Assembly: GCA_028709705.1 (NCBI GenBank)
Contig: JAQVWL010000003.1
Location: 1 to 64,000 of the forward strand
Origin: Clostridia bacterium
Lineage (GTDB): Bacteria > Bacillota > Clostridia > Christensenellales > UBA1242
DNA length: 64,000 nucleotides
Direction of reading: 5' to 3'
The notes below the pieces were generated by a model, which was given only the letters and a program-made list of their open reading frames with translations, was not told the origin of the DNA and made no database searches. Shown piece after piece: positions 41,558-51,492 of the stretch (position 1 is the stretch's first letter; each line of letters starts with the position of its first letter). Both the position numbers and the translations under genes were made by a program.

Positions 41558-42985
41558 TCAATCAGAATTCTTGTTTTTGTGTTTTAGTTTATACTTCAAA
41601 ACATCTGCCCTTTTTATATTGTATTTAGAAAAAATTGCATACGCCAAACTGATTGACAACGCACACCCCAAAAACACAATAACGCCAAGCGAATTTTGCA
41701 CACTAATTGCTTGCACAGGTTCGCTTGAATTAAAATTGATAAGGTCCAGCATAATTCCAATAACCAAAAGTGCCAAACAATTTGCAATATTATATGCAAA
41801 AGTCATAAATCCGCTGTAAATACCTGTGTTGTTTTCGCCCGATTTTAAGCGGTCTATTGTAATGACATCTGCATACATTGAAATTGGCAAAGAGTATAAC
41901 GCACCCGTTCCAAACCCGCAAACAAAAATACAAGAAAGCACAACAAAAAACAAAGTATCTGTTGGAATAAAAGGTCTAAAAACAAAAGTCAAACTTGTCA
42001 AAACAATGCCAACAAGCACAACAATCAAAGAGTTTTTTAGTGCCGGTTTTTTGTCAATTCTGTTTGAAAGATATATCCAAAAAGGTTGCGAAAGAATTGC
42101 CGAAACAAACAGACCTGTCATCAAAATGGAAATTTGAGTGCTAGAAAAATGATAGGCATAAGTGAACAAATGCAACCCAATTGAACACAAAAAAGCAGTT
42201 GAAATCAATGCAACAGAATAACCCAAAATAATTGCTCTGTAATTTGGTTTTTTTAAGGTTAAAAAGAAGGTATAAAATATTTTGAAAAACGAATTAAAAA
42301 CATTTTTTATGCCCGTTTTGCTTGTTGTTTTTTTGTTGTCTTTGTAAACATCTTGCACAATTTTAAGTGTTCCAATTATGCAAACAACACCGCAAATCAG
42401 ACCTAGTGCAGAAGTAAAATATGCAATGTTAACATACCCACTTTGCAAAAATTGACCTTGCAAACCATTGCTAGATGGCATAAAAATCATCATCAACAAA
42501 CTTGGCAAAACCATTCCCAAAATAAAAAAAACTGTTTTGTAACCTTGCAATTTTGATTGTTCATTATAGTCTGGTGCAATGTCAATTCCAAGTGCAATAT
42601 ATGGTGTTGCAAAAGAAGTGCAAAAAGTTTCTAGCGACAAAAGGCAAACTAGCAACCACACAAATTTTATGCCATCGGTTGCATCAAACGGAACAGTCCA
42701 AAGCAGTATATTAAAAAGCACCATTCCCATTGTTCCAAAAATCAAAAAACCAAGTCGCTTGCCAAAATATTTGTTGCTGTGATTGTCAGACATATAACCA
42801 ATTATTGGGTCAGAAACTCCGTCCCAAAACACACTGATTGCAACAGCAAGACCAACAAGCGTGCCAGAAATGCCAAGCACGCTTGTTCCAAAAAACATAA
42901 TAAAACTATTTACGGTTTGGGCAATAGTGCCGTATCCAAGATTACCAATTCCATAACTTAATTTTGTGGAAAGTTTTATTTTCAT
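41558..42985 (-). CDS. MFS transporter, GPH (glycoside-pentoside-hexuronide) cation symporter type
   Basis: 12 TM; SYGIGNLGYG, FWDGVSDPIIGYMSD. Confidence 0.88.
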   Translation of the reverse strand: MKIKLSTKLSYGIGNLGYGTIAQTVNSFIMFFGTSVLGISGTLVGLAVAISVFWDGVSDPIIGYMSDNHSNKYFGKRLGFLIFGTMGMVLFNILLWTVPFDATDGIKFVWLLVCLLSLETFCTSFATPYIALGIDIAPDYNEQSKLQGYKTVFFILGMVLPSLLMMIFMPSSNGLQGQFLQSGYVNIAYFTSALGLICGVVCIIGTLKIVQDVYKDNKKTTSKTGIKNVFNSFFKIFYTFFLTLKKPNYRAIILGYSVALISTAFLCSIGLHLFTYAYHFSSTQISILMTGLFVSAILSQPFWIYLSNRIDKKPALKNSLIVVLVGIVLTSLTFVFRPFIPTDTLFFVVLSCIFVCGFGTGALYSLPISMYADVITIDRLKSGENNTGIYSGFMTFAYNIANCLALLVIGIMLDLINFNSSEPVQAISVQNSLGVIVFLGCALSISLAYAIFSKYNIKRADVLKYKLKHKNKNSD

Positions 42986-43041
42986 TACTAATTTATAGTA
43001 TGTATAATAGTAATAATTTAATACAATAAAAAAGGCAGTTT

Positions 43042-44208
43042 TTATACCCTTAAAATCTCGGTGTTTTCAACTGCTTCGTTCACAAGTTCTTCAATATCAA
43101 GGAAACTTTCTTGCTTTTCTGCGTTTTTTATTGTTGGTTTAATAATAGGACTTTTCGGCAAAAACACTGTGCAACAATCCTCATAAGGCAAAATTGATGT
43201 TTCAAAAGTTCCAATTTTTTGTGCTATTTCAATAATATCAGTTTTGTCAAAAGCAATAAGCGGTCTCATCATTGGCACAGTTTTCAAAACACTGTTGGTA
43301 ACCGTTATGCTTTCAATCGTTTGACTTGCAACTTGCCCCAAACTTTCGCCGGTTATAATTGTTTTAAAATTGTTTTTTTCGCAAATTTTTTCGGCAATTC
43401 TTATCATTATTCTTCGCATTATTGAAATCATATAATTTTCGTTGCATTTTATGTGAATTTGTTCCTGTATTTTTGTAAATGGTACAACAAAAAGTTTTAT
43501 ACCCCCTGTAAAATCAGTCAGAATTTCTGCCAATTTTATAACCTTTTCTTTTGCTTGAACACTTGTATATGGGAAACTGTGGAAGTGAATTGCGTTGATT
43601 TTCAAGCCCCTTTTCGCCATCATATAACCAGCAACTGGGCTGTCAATCCCGCCGGAAAGCATCAAAAGACCTTGCCCTGCACTGCCAACCGGCATACCAC
43701 CAACGCATTTGATTTTTTCGCTTAAAATATATGTTTTTTTGTTTTCTCGAATGTCAATAAAAAGTTCAATGTCGGGCTTGTGTAAATCAACTTTTAAACT
43801 TGGAAAATTGTTCAAAACTTTTTCGCCAATAAGTGCAGAAAATTTGTCCGAGTTTATAGGAAAAGTTTTGTCTGCTCTACTTGTTATAACCTTGAAAGTT
43901 TTGTTTAAAATGTTTTGATTTTTTAAGCATAAAATTGCAATTTCTTCAATTTTTTCTTGGTTTGTTTCAATTTCAAACGCAACGCTGAGAGATACCAACC
44001 CAAAAACTTTTGTAAGTTTTTCTATTAGCATTTCAAGTTGATTTTCTTCAAAATTGGTTACCAAATATCTGCCCGCTATTCTAACAATTTTGCAAGAAAA
44101 ATCTTTAACAGATTTTCTTATATTTTCCATTAGCATATTTTCAAAAGTGCCTCTGTTTTTGCCTTTTAAATGTATTTCGCCGTAGCGAAGTAGTATAACC
44201 TTTTTCAT
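43042..44208 (-). CDS. thiI: tRNA 4-thiouridine synthase ThiI
   Basis: RYGEIHLKGKNR, LLMLSGGIDSPVAGYMMAKRG (PP-loop). Confidence 0.96.
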   Translation of the reverse strand: MKKVILLRYGEIHLKGKNRGTFENMLMENIRKSVKDFSCKIVRIAGRYLVTNFEENQLEMLIEKLTKVFGLVSLSVAFEIETNQEKIEEIAILCLKNQNILNKTFKVITSRADKTFPINSDKFSALIGEKVLNNFPSLKVDLHKPDIELFIDIRENKKTYILSEKIKCVGGMPVGSAGQGLLMLSGGIDSPVAGYMMAKRGLKINAIHFHSFPYTSVQAKEKVIKLAEILTDFTGGIKLFVVPFTKIQEQIHIKCNENYMISIMRRIMIRIAEKICEKNNFKTIITGESLGQVASQTIESITVTNSVLKTVPMMRPLIAFDKTDIIEIAQKIGTFETSILPYEDCCTVFLPKSPIIKPTIKNAEKQESFLDIEELVNEAVENTEILRV

Positions 44209-44220
44209 TTTTATCCTTTT

Positions 44221-45360
44221 TTATGTTGTTTTTTCAAACAATTCGTTTATGCAGTTTGCCAAAATTTTGCTACCATTTTCAATGTCTTCAAGTGTGGAAA
44301 AATTTGAAAAACTGACCCGAATGTTTCCTTCAATAAGCGTTTTGTCATAACCCAAATTTTCCAAAATTCTGTTGCCACTTTTTTTTGCTGAACAAGCACT
44401 GCCTGTGCTAACTAAAAGCCCTTTGCTATCGCACATATAAACAAGAGTTTCGCCCTTGATTTTGGGTATTGAAACTGACAAAATATAAGGCGAAAGATTT
44501 TGGTTTTCAACAAATTTTAAAGTTATTTTTGAGTTGGTTTTTGCTATTAAATTTGCTTTAAAAGTTTTGTTTAAAGCACAAATTTTTTCAAAATTTTTTT
44601 GTATGTCAATTTCTTCCAAAGCGGTTTTAAATGCCATAATACTTGCCAAATTTTCTGTTCCCGAACGCAAGTTATATTCTTGCCCGCCACCAAAAATAAT
44701 TGGTTGCAATTTGTTTGGATTTTTTGCATACAACGCACCAAGCCCCTTGGGACCATGCAGTTTGTGAGCGCTGATTGTGTAAAAATCTAAATCAAGTTTT
44801 GCCAAATTTGTTTCAATTTTGCCAAATGCCTGCACGCCATCGCAATGCAAAATCGCATTGGGACAATATTGTTTTTTTAACTGGCAAATTTTTGCAATGT
44901 CGTTGATTGCACCTGTTTCGTTGCTAACCTGCATTATTGAAATAAAATTTACTGAACTGTCAAGCATTTTTTCAAGTTCAACATAGTCAACTTCGCCGTT
45001 TTTTTGCAGATTGACAAATTCAACATTTACACCTTTGCTTTTCAAACTCAATGCAGTATTATAAACAGATGGATGCTCGCCAACAGAAAAAACCATTTTT
45101 TTGAAACTTGGTTTAAAACTGCCCAAAATGGCAAGGTTTGTTGCCTCGGTTGCTGAACCCGTAAAAATAATATTGTTTTTAAACGGAACAAAAAGTTTTT
45201 GGCAAAGCAATTTTTTTGTGCTTTCAATGTCCTTAAAATTTTGATAACCAGCACCATAAATTGCAGATGGATTAAAAAAATTTTCTGTGCTATATTTAAC
45301 CAAATTTTCAATCGCTGATTTACTCATTGGGGTTGTGCTTGCATTGTCTAAAAAAATCAT
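44221..45360 (-). CDS. Cysteine desulfurase (NifS/IscS-like)
   Basis: LDNASTTPMSK, CDGVQAFGKIE, SAHKLHGPKGLGALY, VSTGSACSAKK; upstream of thiI. Confidence 0.95.
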   Translation of the reverse strand: MIFLDNASTTPMSKSAIENLVKYSTENFFNPSAIYGAGYQNFKDIESTKKLLCQKLFVPFKNNIIFTGSATEATNLAILGSFKPSFKKMVFSVGEHPSVYNTALSLKSKGVNVEFVNLQKNGEVDYVELEKMLDSSVNFISIMQVSNETGAINDIAKICQLKKQYCPNAILHCDGVQAFGKIETNLAKLDLDFYTISAHKLHGPKGLGALYAKNPNKLQPIIFGGGQEYNLRSGTENLASIMAFKTALEEIDIQKNFEKICALNKTFKANLIAKTNSKITLKFVENQNLSPYILSVSIPKIKGETLVYMCDSKGLLVSTGSACSAKKSGNRILENLGYDKTLIEGNIRVSFSNFSTLEDIENGSKILANCINELFEKTT

Positions 45361-45443
45361 TTTCGCTTTTCCTTAATAGGTTTATTATAACCAAATTTTG
45401 ACAAAAAGTCAAATCAAAGCAAAAAAAATAAATAAAAAAATAA

Positions 45444-45490
45444 CAATATATATAGTACTATGCAAACGCATAGCACCACAATATATTGTG
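45444..45490. repeat. Small palindromic repeat copy 2 (CAATATATTGTGGTGCTATGCGTTTGCATAGTACTATATATATTG, minus orientation)
   Basis: Aligned by eye with copies at 25401 and 56102. Confidence 0.75.
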
Positions 45491-45493
45491 TTT

Positions 45494-46225
45494 TTATGCT
45501 ATTGTGTTACTAACGGTTGTAATGTTAAGATTTTGGCTTTTAAAAAAATCTATTATACCTGGCAAGGCTTCCAAAGTTTTTGCTGTTGGGTGCATAAGCA
45601 CAAGGTCGCCCCCACTTGCATTTTTTGTTGCTCTGTTAAAAATCAAGTTGGCATCTTTATCTCGCCAATCTATTGTGTCTTTGGTCCACATAATTGTTTT
45701 GTAACCCAAACTTTCGGCAACTGTTAAAGTTGTGTTATTAAAAGCACCACTTGGCGGAGCAAACAAGTTCATTTCCACGCCTGTAAAACTTTTTACAAGT
45801 TGATGTGTAAGATTAATTTCATCAAAATTTTCTTGCTGATTTATTTTGTTTTGGTCTTTGTGCACATAACCGTGATTGCCAAGTTCGCAGTTATATTCCA
45901 AAATCATATTCAAAAAATCACTGTTTTTTGATGCCCAAACTCCGCCCACAAAAAAAGTTGTTGTCACATTTTTTTGTTTCAAAACTTCCAAAATCGGCTC
46001 CAAATATTCATCGCCCCAATAAACATTAAACATCAAAGAAACATTGTTGCCACTTGTGTTTCCTTTGTATATCGCCTCCACACTGCTTTTGCTGTTAAAG
46101 GCATTTAACGCACCGCCGGCGTAAGAAAAAGCAAAAACCGTTAAAAGCAAAACCAAAATGATTAAGTTAGTTGTTATTCTTCTTAATGCACTTGTTTTTT
46201 TTATTTTAAAATATGTTATTTTCAT
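45494..46225 (-). CDS. Polysaccharide deacetylase family protein (YlxY-like)
   Basis: NVYWGDEYLEPILEVLKQKNVTTTFFVGG, ELGNHGYVH, FAPPSGAFNNTT, LMHPTAKT; downstream of pnp. Confidence 0.88.
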   Translation of the reverse strand: MKITYFKIKKTSALRRITTNLIILVLLLTVFAFSYAGGALNAFNSKSSVEAIYKGNTSGNNVSLMFNVYWGDEYLEPILEVLKQKNVTTTFFVGGVWASKNSDFLNMILEYNCELGNHGYVHKDQNKINQQENFDEINLTHQLVKSFTGVEMNLFAPPSGAFNNTTLTVAESLGYKTIMWTKDTIDWRDKDANLIFNRATKNASGGDLVLMHPTAKTLEALPGIIDFFKSQNLNITTVSNTIA

Positions 46226-46266
46226 ACTTAATCGTATGCTAATAAGTTTGTAATAATTACAACACC

Positions 46267-48351
46267 TTAACTTTTTGCAACCAACTTCAAGTCCACACGA
46301 CCTTTGTCGTCAATTTTTAGCACTTCAACTTCAACCGTGTCGCCAATTTTTACAATATCTTCAACTTTTTCCACCCTTTTGGAAGAAAGTTTTGAAATAT
46401 GTATCATTCCATCTTTGCCCGGTGCAAGTTCCACAAACGCACCAAAATTCATTATCCTAACAATTTTGCCCGAATAAATTTTGCCCACTTCCAAATCATC
46501 GGCAATTCTTAAAATAATTTCTTTTGCACGCTGTGCTTTTGCAATATCTAGCGAAGCAATAAACACTTTTCCGCTGTCTTCAATGTCAATTTTTACGCCT
46601 GTTTCTTCAATGATTTTGTTAATAACTTTACCGCCCGAACCAATAACATCTTTGATATCTTCGCTGTCAATATTAAATGTTAAAATTTTTGGTGCATATT
46701 TAGAAACTGTTTTTCTTGGTTTTTCCAAAACATCTAGCATTTGTTTTAAAATATTCAATCTGCCAAGGCGGGCTTGTTCCAAAGCGGTTTTCAAAATATT
46801 TTCATCAATTCCTTTAATTTTTATATCCATTTGAATTGCGGTTATTCCGCTTTCTGTTCCCGTAACTTTAAAGTCCATATCGCCCAAAAAGTCTTCCAAA
46901 CCTTGAATGTCGGAAAGCACAGAACAGTTTTTGTCATCTTTGATAAGTCCCATTGCAATGCCCGCAACTGGTGCTTTGATTGGCACTCCGCCGTCCATAA
47001 GAGCAAGAGTTGAACCGCAAACACTTGCCATTGAAGAAGAACCATTACTGCTCAAAACTTCACTAACAAGTCTTAATGTATAAGGAAATTCTTCTTCGGT
47101 TGGAATAACGGGTTCAAGCGCTCTTTCCGCCAACGCACCGTGTCCAATTTCTCGCCTGCCCGGCCCACGCATATTTTTTGACTCGCCCGTTGCATAAGGT
47201 GGCATATTGTAATGGTGTATGTATCTTTTTGTTTCAATATCATCAAGCCCTTCAAGTTTTTGTGCTTCGCTGATAGAACCCAAAGTCAAGGCAGTCAAAA
47301 CTTGTGTTTGTCCTCTTGTGAAAACTCCCGTTCCGTGAACTCGTGGAAGTACTCCCGCATCGCACCAAATTGGTCTGATTTCGGTAAGTTTTCTGCCATC
47401 GGGTCTTATGCCTTTTTTCAAAATTTTTTCTCGCACTGTTTCTTTTACAATTTTGTAAAGCACATCGCCAATTTGCCTATCCATTTCAACATATTTTTCT
47501 GCAAAATGTGCTTTGGTTTCGGTGTCAACATTTCTTTGATTGTTTTGTCTTTCTTCTCTATCAAAAGTTTCAAGTGCTTTTTGTATTTTGGAAGTTGCAA
47601 ACTCTCTAACATCTTTTTCAAGTTGAGCATCAATTTTATATAATTCAAATGGTCGTTCTTTTATTTTCAAACTTGCTTTGATATCGTTTTGAAACTTGAC
47701 AAGTTTTTTGATTTCTTCGTGTGCAAAGAAAATTGCTTCTAGCATTGTTTTTTCTGTAACTTCTTTTGCACCTGCTTCTACCATTAACACTGCATCTGCC
47801 GTTCCACTAACTGTCAAATTTATCAAACTTTTTTCACGTTCCGCTTCGGTTGCATTTGCAATAAATTTGCCATCAACAAGAGCAACATTGACTGAACCTG
47901 TTGGTCCGCCAAAAGGTATGCCCGACATTGTCAAGGCAAAACTGCTTCCAAGCATTGCAAGCGGTTCCGGCAAAACATCAGGTTCAACCGAAAGCACCGT
48001 CGCTACCACATTGACATCATTGAAAAACCCTTTTGGGAAAAGCGGTCTTAAAGGTCTGTCAATAAGTCTTGAAGTGATAATTGCCTTGTCGCTTGCCCTA
48101 CCTTCTCGCCTTTTAAATCCGCCAGGGATTTCGCCAACCGAATACATTTTTTCTTCAAAGTCAACGCCAAGTGGAAAAAAATCTATGCCCGGTCTTGCAT
48201 TTTCCGACATAGTCACATTGACCATAACAACAGTTTCGCCACAACGAACAACGCAATTTCCGTGTGCTGTTTCACAATATCTGCCTGTTTCAATTTGAAC
48301 TTCTTTCCCACCTATTTGGGTTTTGTAAATTGTTGCATTTTTATTACTCAT
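46267..48351 (-). CDS. pnp: Polyribonucleotide nucleotidyltransferase
   Basis: RNase PH repeats, KH (GSGGKVINKIIEETGVKIDIED), S1 domain. Confidence 0.98.
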   Translation of the reverse strand: MSNKNATIYKTQIGGKEVQIETGRYCETAHGNCVVRCGETVVMVNVTMSENARPGIDFFPLGVDFEEKMYSVGEIPGGFKRREGRASDKAIITSRLIDRPLRPLFPKGFFNDVNVVATVLSVEPDVLPEPLAMLGSSFALTMSGIPFGGPTGSVNVALVDGKFIANATEAEREKSLINLTVSGTADAVLMVEAGAKEVTEKTMLEAIFFAHEEIKKLVKFQNDIKASLKIKERPFELYKIDAQLEKDVREFATSKIQKALETFDREERQNNQRNVDTETKAHFAEKYVEMDRQIGDVLYKIVKETVREKILKKGIRPDGRKLTEIRPIWCDAGVLPRVHGTGVFTRGQTQVLTALTLGSISEAQKLEGLDDIETKRYIHHYNMPPYATGESKNMRGPGRREIGHGALAERALEPVIPTEEEFPYTLRLVSEVLSSNGSSSMASVCGSTLALMDGGVPIKAPVAGIAMGLIKDDKNCSVLSDIQGLEDFLGDMDFKVTGTESGITAIQMDIKIKGIDENILKTALEQARLGRLNILKQMLDVLEKPRKTVSKYAPKILTFNIDSEDIKDVIGSGGKVINKIIEETGVKIDIEDSGKVFIASLDIAKAQRAKEIILRIADDLEVGKIYSGKIVRIMNFGAFVELAPGKDGMIHISKLSSKRVEKVEDIVKIGDTVEVEVLKIDDKGRVDLKLVAKS

Positions 48352-48413
48352 TTTTCCTCCAATAAATATATCAAAAACTTTGCTTTTTTTGCAAAATTAT
48401 TGCTTTGAAAAAA

Positions 48414-48494
48414 TACGGAAGTGTGAGCAACGGCGAGCAAAAATGTTTGAAAAACATTTAAAAAATTTTAAAGAATTTAAAATTTACTTCCGCA
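48414..48494. repeat. Multi-hairpin element in rpsO-pnp intergenic / pnp leader
   Basis: Outer TACGGAAGT/ACTTCCGCA with inner perfect hairpins AAATGTTT-GAA-AAACATTT and AAATTTTAAA-GAA-TTTAAAATTT. Confidence 0.75.
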
Positions 48495-48503
48495 TTATAA
48501 ATA

Positions 48504-48529
48504 GAAAAAACGGCTGGAAAAACCAGCCG
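48504..48529 (-). terminator. Intrinsic terminator downstream of rpsO
   Basis: CGGCTGG-tttttt-CCAGCCG hairpin then TTTTTT on minus strand. Confidence 0.85.
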
Positions 48530-48535
48530 AAAATG

Positions 48536-48790
48536 TTATCTTATATCAAGTTTTGTTTTTAGTTCTCGGTAACTATCAATATTTGTGTTTTTTAAATAGT
48601 TAAGCAAGTTCTTTCTTTGACCCACCATTTTCAAAAGTCCCAATCTTGTGTGATTGTCTTTTTTGTTGACTTTCAAATGTTCTGTCAAATGATTGATTCT
48701 TTCAGTAAGCAATGCAATTTGAACATAGGTTGATCCAGTGTCTTTTTCATTGATTTTGAACTTTTCAATAATTTCTTTTTTTGTTTTCAT
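48536..48790 (-). CDS. rpsO: 30S ribosomal protein S15
   Basis: [47 protein letters not shown]. Confidence 0.98.
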   Translation of the reverse strand: MKTKKEIIEKFKINEKDTGSTYVQIALLTERINHLTEHLKVNKKDNHTRLGLLKMVGQRKNLLNYLKNTNIDSYRELKTKLDIR

Positions 48791-48914
48791 TTTAACCTCC
48801 TAAATAAGTCGCTTTGAACAACGAAAATCGTAAAAATTTGAGGTAATACGCGATAATCCTTGTAAAAAGTCATATATAAAATAACACATTTTTTGCAATT
48901 TGTAAAGTGCTTTT

Positions 48915-49499
48915 TTAAAATAATTTTTCCAATTCTGTTTGAATAAATTTTCCCGCTTCTGCCAAAGTTTCGCTGTCAAGTTTTTTGTTATAAAATTCAG
49001 TCAATTCAAAAGGTTTGCCAATTGTAAGCGTGTTTTTGTGAAATATTTTGCCACGTTTTTCTATGTGCATAGGAACAATTGGCAACTTGGATTTTATTGA
49101 AAACATTGCACTGCCATTTTTCAGGGTTTGCAAGTCCTCACCGCCTTTGTTGCGTGTCCCTTCGGGAAAAACAACCAAAAGTCTGCCTTTTTTTAGAACA
49201 GACAGGCAAGTTTTTATAGATTTTAAGTCAATGTTATTTCTATCTATTGGAATAACTCCAATAGATTTAAAAAACCAATTTTTTATTTTTTTGTCAAAAA
49301 GTTCTTTTTTACCCAAAAAGTTTAGCCTGCGGTGTATATACGAACCAACATAAATAACATCAAGACTGCTCAAATGATTGCAAATCAAAATTCCGCCACC
49401 TTTGACAATGTTTTTTTTATTTTTTATTTTGCAAGGATAAAAAAGTCTTATCCACGGCCAAGTTAAAATATAAGTAAGCCAATACATCATTTTAATCAC
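48915..49499 (-). CDS. plsC: 1-acyl-sn-glycerol-3-phosphate acyltransferase (PlsC-like)
   Basis: NHLSSLDVIYVG, FPEGTRNKGG. Confidence 0.93.
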   Translation of the reverse strand: MIKMMYWLTYILTWPWIRLFYPCKIKNKKNIVKGGGILICNHLSSLDVIYVGSYIHRRLNFLGKKELFDKKIKNWFFKSIGVIPIDRNNIDLKSIKTCLSVLKKGRLLVVFPEGTRNKGGEDLQTLKNGSAMFSIKSKLPIVPMHIEKRGKIFHKNTLTIGKPFELTEFYNKKLDSETLAEAGKFIQTELEKLF

Positions 49500-49517
49500 C
49501 CCACTAAAAAGGAAAAA

Positions 49518-50246
49518 TTATTCTCCCAACCCCAAAACTTCCATTTCTTTTTTGCTTAATTTTTTAAACTCGCCCCTTTGCAGTCCGCCAAGTTTTATTT
49601 CTCCAATCGCAACTCTTTTTAGCAAAACAATATCTTTTCCTATTGCTTCAAACATACGGCGAATTTGTCTGTTCTGCCCTTCGTTTATTTTGATAGACAA
49701 GCGTGTTTTTTCAATTTTTCCGCCTGCTTTTTTGGTTGCTTTAATAACAGTTATTTTTGCTTTTGGCATACGCACGCCATTTTCCACAACTCCGGCAGAA
49801 AGCACTGCAAGTTCGCTTTGTTTAATTTCGCCTTCAATGGTGCAATAATATTCTTTTTCAATATCAAAAGAAGGGTGAATAAGACTTTGTGCCATTTGCC
49901 CATCATTTGTGATAAGCAACAAACCTTCGGTATTGTAATCCAATCTTCCAACAGTAAACAATCTAACATTTGGTATTTTTACAATGTCAAAAACTGTTTT
50001 TCGACCCTTGTCATCACTTGCACTGCAAATATAACCTTTGGGCTTGTTTAGTTTCAAATAAAAAAACTCACTAGGCAATTTTAGTGTTTTTTCTTTGTAA
50101 ATAATAATGTCTTTATTTTCATTTATTTGTGTGCCAAGTTCGGTTACTGGTTTTCCGTTTACAGAAACTTCCCCCGCCAAAATAATTTCATCGCACTTTC
50201 TGCGAGAAGCAACGCCAACGCTTGCCAAAAATTTGTTTAATCTCAT
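49518..50246 (-). CDS. rluB: 23S rRNA pseudouridine synthase RluB-like (likely start MRLNKFLAS at 50246)
   Basis: S4 domain RLNKFLASVGVASRRKCDE; VGRLDYNTEGLLLITNDG. Confidence 0.94.
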   Translation of the reverse strand: MRLNKFLASVGVASRRKCDEIILAGEVSVNGKPVTELGTQINENKDIIIYKEKTLKLPSEFFYLKLNKPKGYICSASDDKGRKTVFDIVKIPNVRLFTVGRLDYNTEGLLLITNDGQMAQSLIHPSFDIEKEYYCTIEGEIKQSELAVLSAGVVENGVRMPKAKITVIKATKKAGGKIEKTRLSIKINEGQNRQIRRMFEAIGKDIVLLKRVAIGEIKLGGLQRGEFKKLSKKEMEVLGLGE

Positions 50247-50328
50247 AACAATCATTATGGCACAAATCAAAACAAATTTCAAGTAAAGTTATTGAAAAAA
50301 ATTGTTACACTATTTTTAAATCATAAAA

Positions 50329-51492
50329 TTACTTCCATATTTTTGCAATATCTTTTATGTTTTGCAAAATGCTATCTTTTTTTACCAAATCAGCAGTCAA
50401 AATATCATCTTCAAAAAGCAGTTGGTTGTCAAAATATATTTTCACCGTTCCAACTTTTTGCTCTTTGCTCACGGGTGCAGAAACTTGTTCGGGCAAATCA
50501 TATTGAAAATTTATGTGCAAAAATTCTTCTTCGGTTAAAGGATATTCAAAACATTTTCTTGAAAAAATTTTTACAAACGGTTGCTTGCCATTTTCAACAG
50601 GCAAATTTTCTAGCATATTATAAGCAGGTATCAACTCATAATTTTTGTATTCTTTAAAAGATTTTTCCATAAAACTGGCACACTCTTCAAACATTGGACC
50701 GCAATTTAGAACCGCACAAACAACTGTCATATTGTTCCTTGTCGCAGAAGAAACAAAGCATCGCCCCGCATTGTCAGTGAACCCTGTTTTTATGCCATTG
50801 CAACCTTTAAAAGTGTTCAAAAGTTTGTTTTTGTTCCTTAAATATCTGTTTTTGACTAACTCGTTGCCGGAAATAACTTTGCTTTTTGTTTGAGAAATTT
50901 CTTGAAATGTTTTATTTTCAAGTGCCTTTGCACTAACTTTTGCCAAATCGTAAGCAGTTGTAAAATGCCCGTTTTCGTCAAGCCCATGCGGGTTTTTAAA
51001 ACTGCTGTTTTTTGCTCCCGCATTTTTTGCGGTTGTTTCCATCATTTTGCAAAAAGTAGGAATATCCTTGCCAACATAATATGCAAGTGCAGTGGCAGAA
51101 TCATTACCAGAAGGCAATAACATTCCAAACAACAATTCTTTTACGGTCAATTTTTCGCCTTTTTGCAAATAAATTGAAGTCCCTTCAATGCCCACAGCCC
51201 TGTCATCAATGTTGACAATTTGGTCCAAATTTGTGCAATTTTCCAGCACCGTTAAAGCAGTAAAAATTTTGGTTGTGCTTGCCATTGCAAGCGGTTCATT
51301 TATGTTTTTTCCATACAACACTCTGCCCGTTTTTTGCTCTAACAAACACATTGCTTTTGCACTTGAATTACTTTGTATTTTTAAATTTGTATCTCCATAA
51401 ACAAAATTTACAAAAGAAAAATTTGCTATTAAAAAAAATAGTAGCAGTGCCAAAAACAATTTTAAAATGTTATTTTTTATTGTTTTTTTCAT
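50329..51492 (-). CDS. Serine-type D-Ala-D-Ala carboxypeptidase (DacB-like)
   Basis: ASTTKIFTAL (SxxK), PSGNDSATALA (SxN), KTGFTDNAG. Confidence 0.93.
   Translation of the reverse strand: MKKTIKNNILKLFLALLLFFLIANFSFVNFVYGDTNLKIQSNSSAKAMCLLEQKTGRVLYGKNINEPLAMASTTKIFTALTVLENCTNLDQIVNIDDRAVGIEGTSIYLQKGEKLTVKELLFGMLLPSGNDSATALAYYVGKDIPTFCKMMETTAKNAGAKNSSFKNPHGLDENGHFTTAYDLAKVSAKALENKTFQEISQTKSKVISGNELVKNRYLRNKNKLLNTFKGCNGIKTGFTDNAGRCFVSSATRNNMTVVCAVLNCGPMFEECASFMEKSFKEYKNYELIPAYNMLENLPVENGKQPFVKIFSRKCFEYPLTEEEFLHINFQYDLPEQVSAPVSKEQKVGTVKIYFDNQLLFEDDILTADLVKKDSILQNIKDIAKIWK

Noticed and set aside
45494-46225. Deacetylase with lost active site as a novel pseudo-enzyme
   Set aside because: Altered first motif (NVYWGDEY) resembles what is already known for YlxY-type proteins in the pnp neighbourhood.
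48380-48562. Plus-strand ORF of 60 aa (CEQRRAKMFEKHLKNFKEFKIYFRIINRK)
   Set aside because: Coincides with the hairpin-rich pnp leader and rpsO terminator; no SD; better explained as a non-coding palindromic element.
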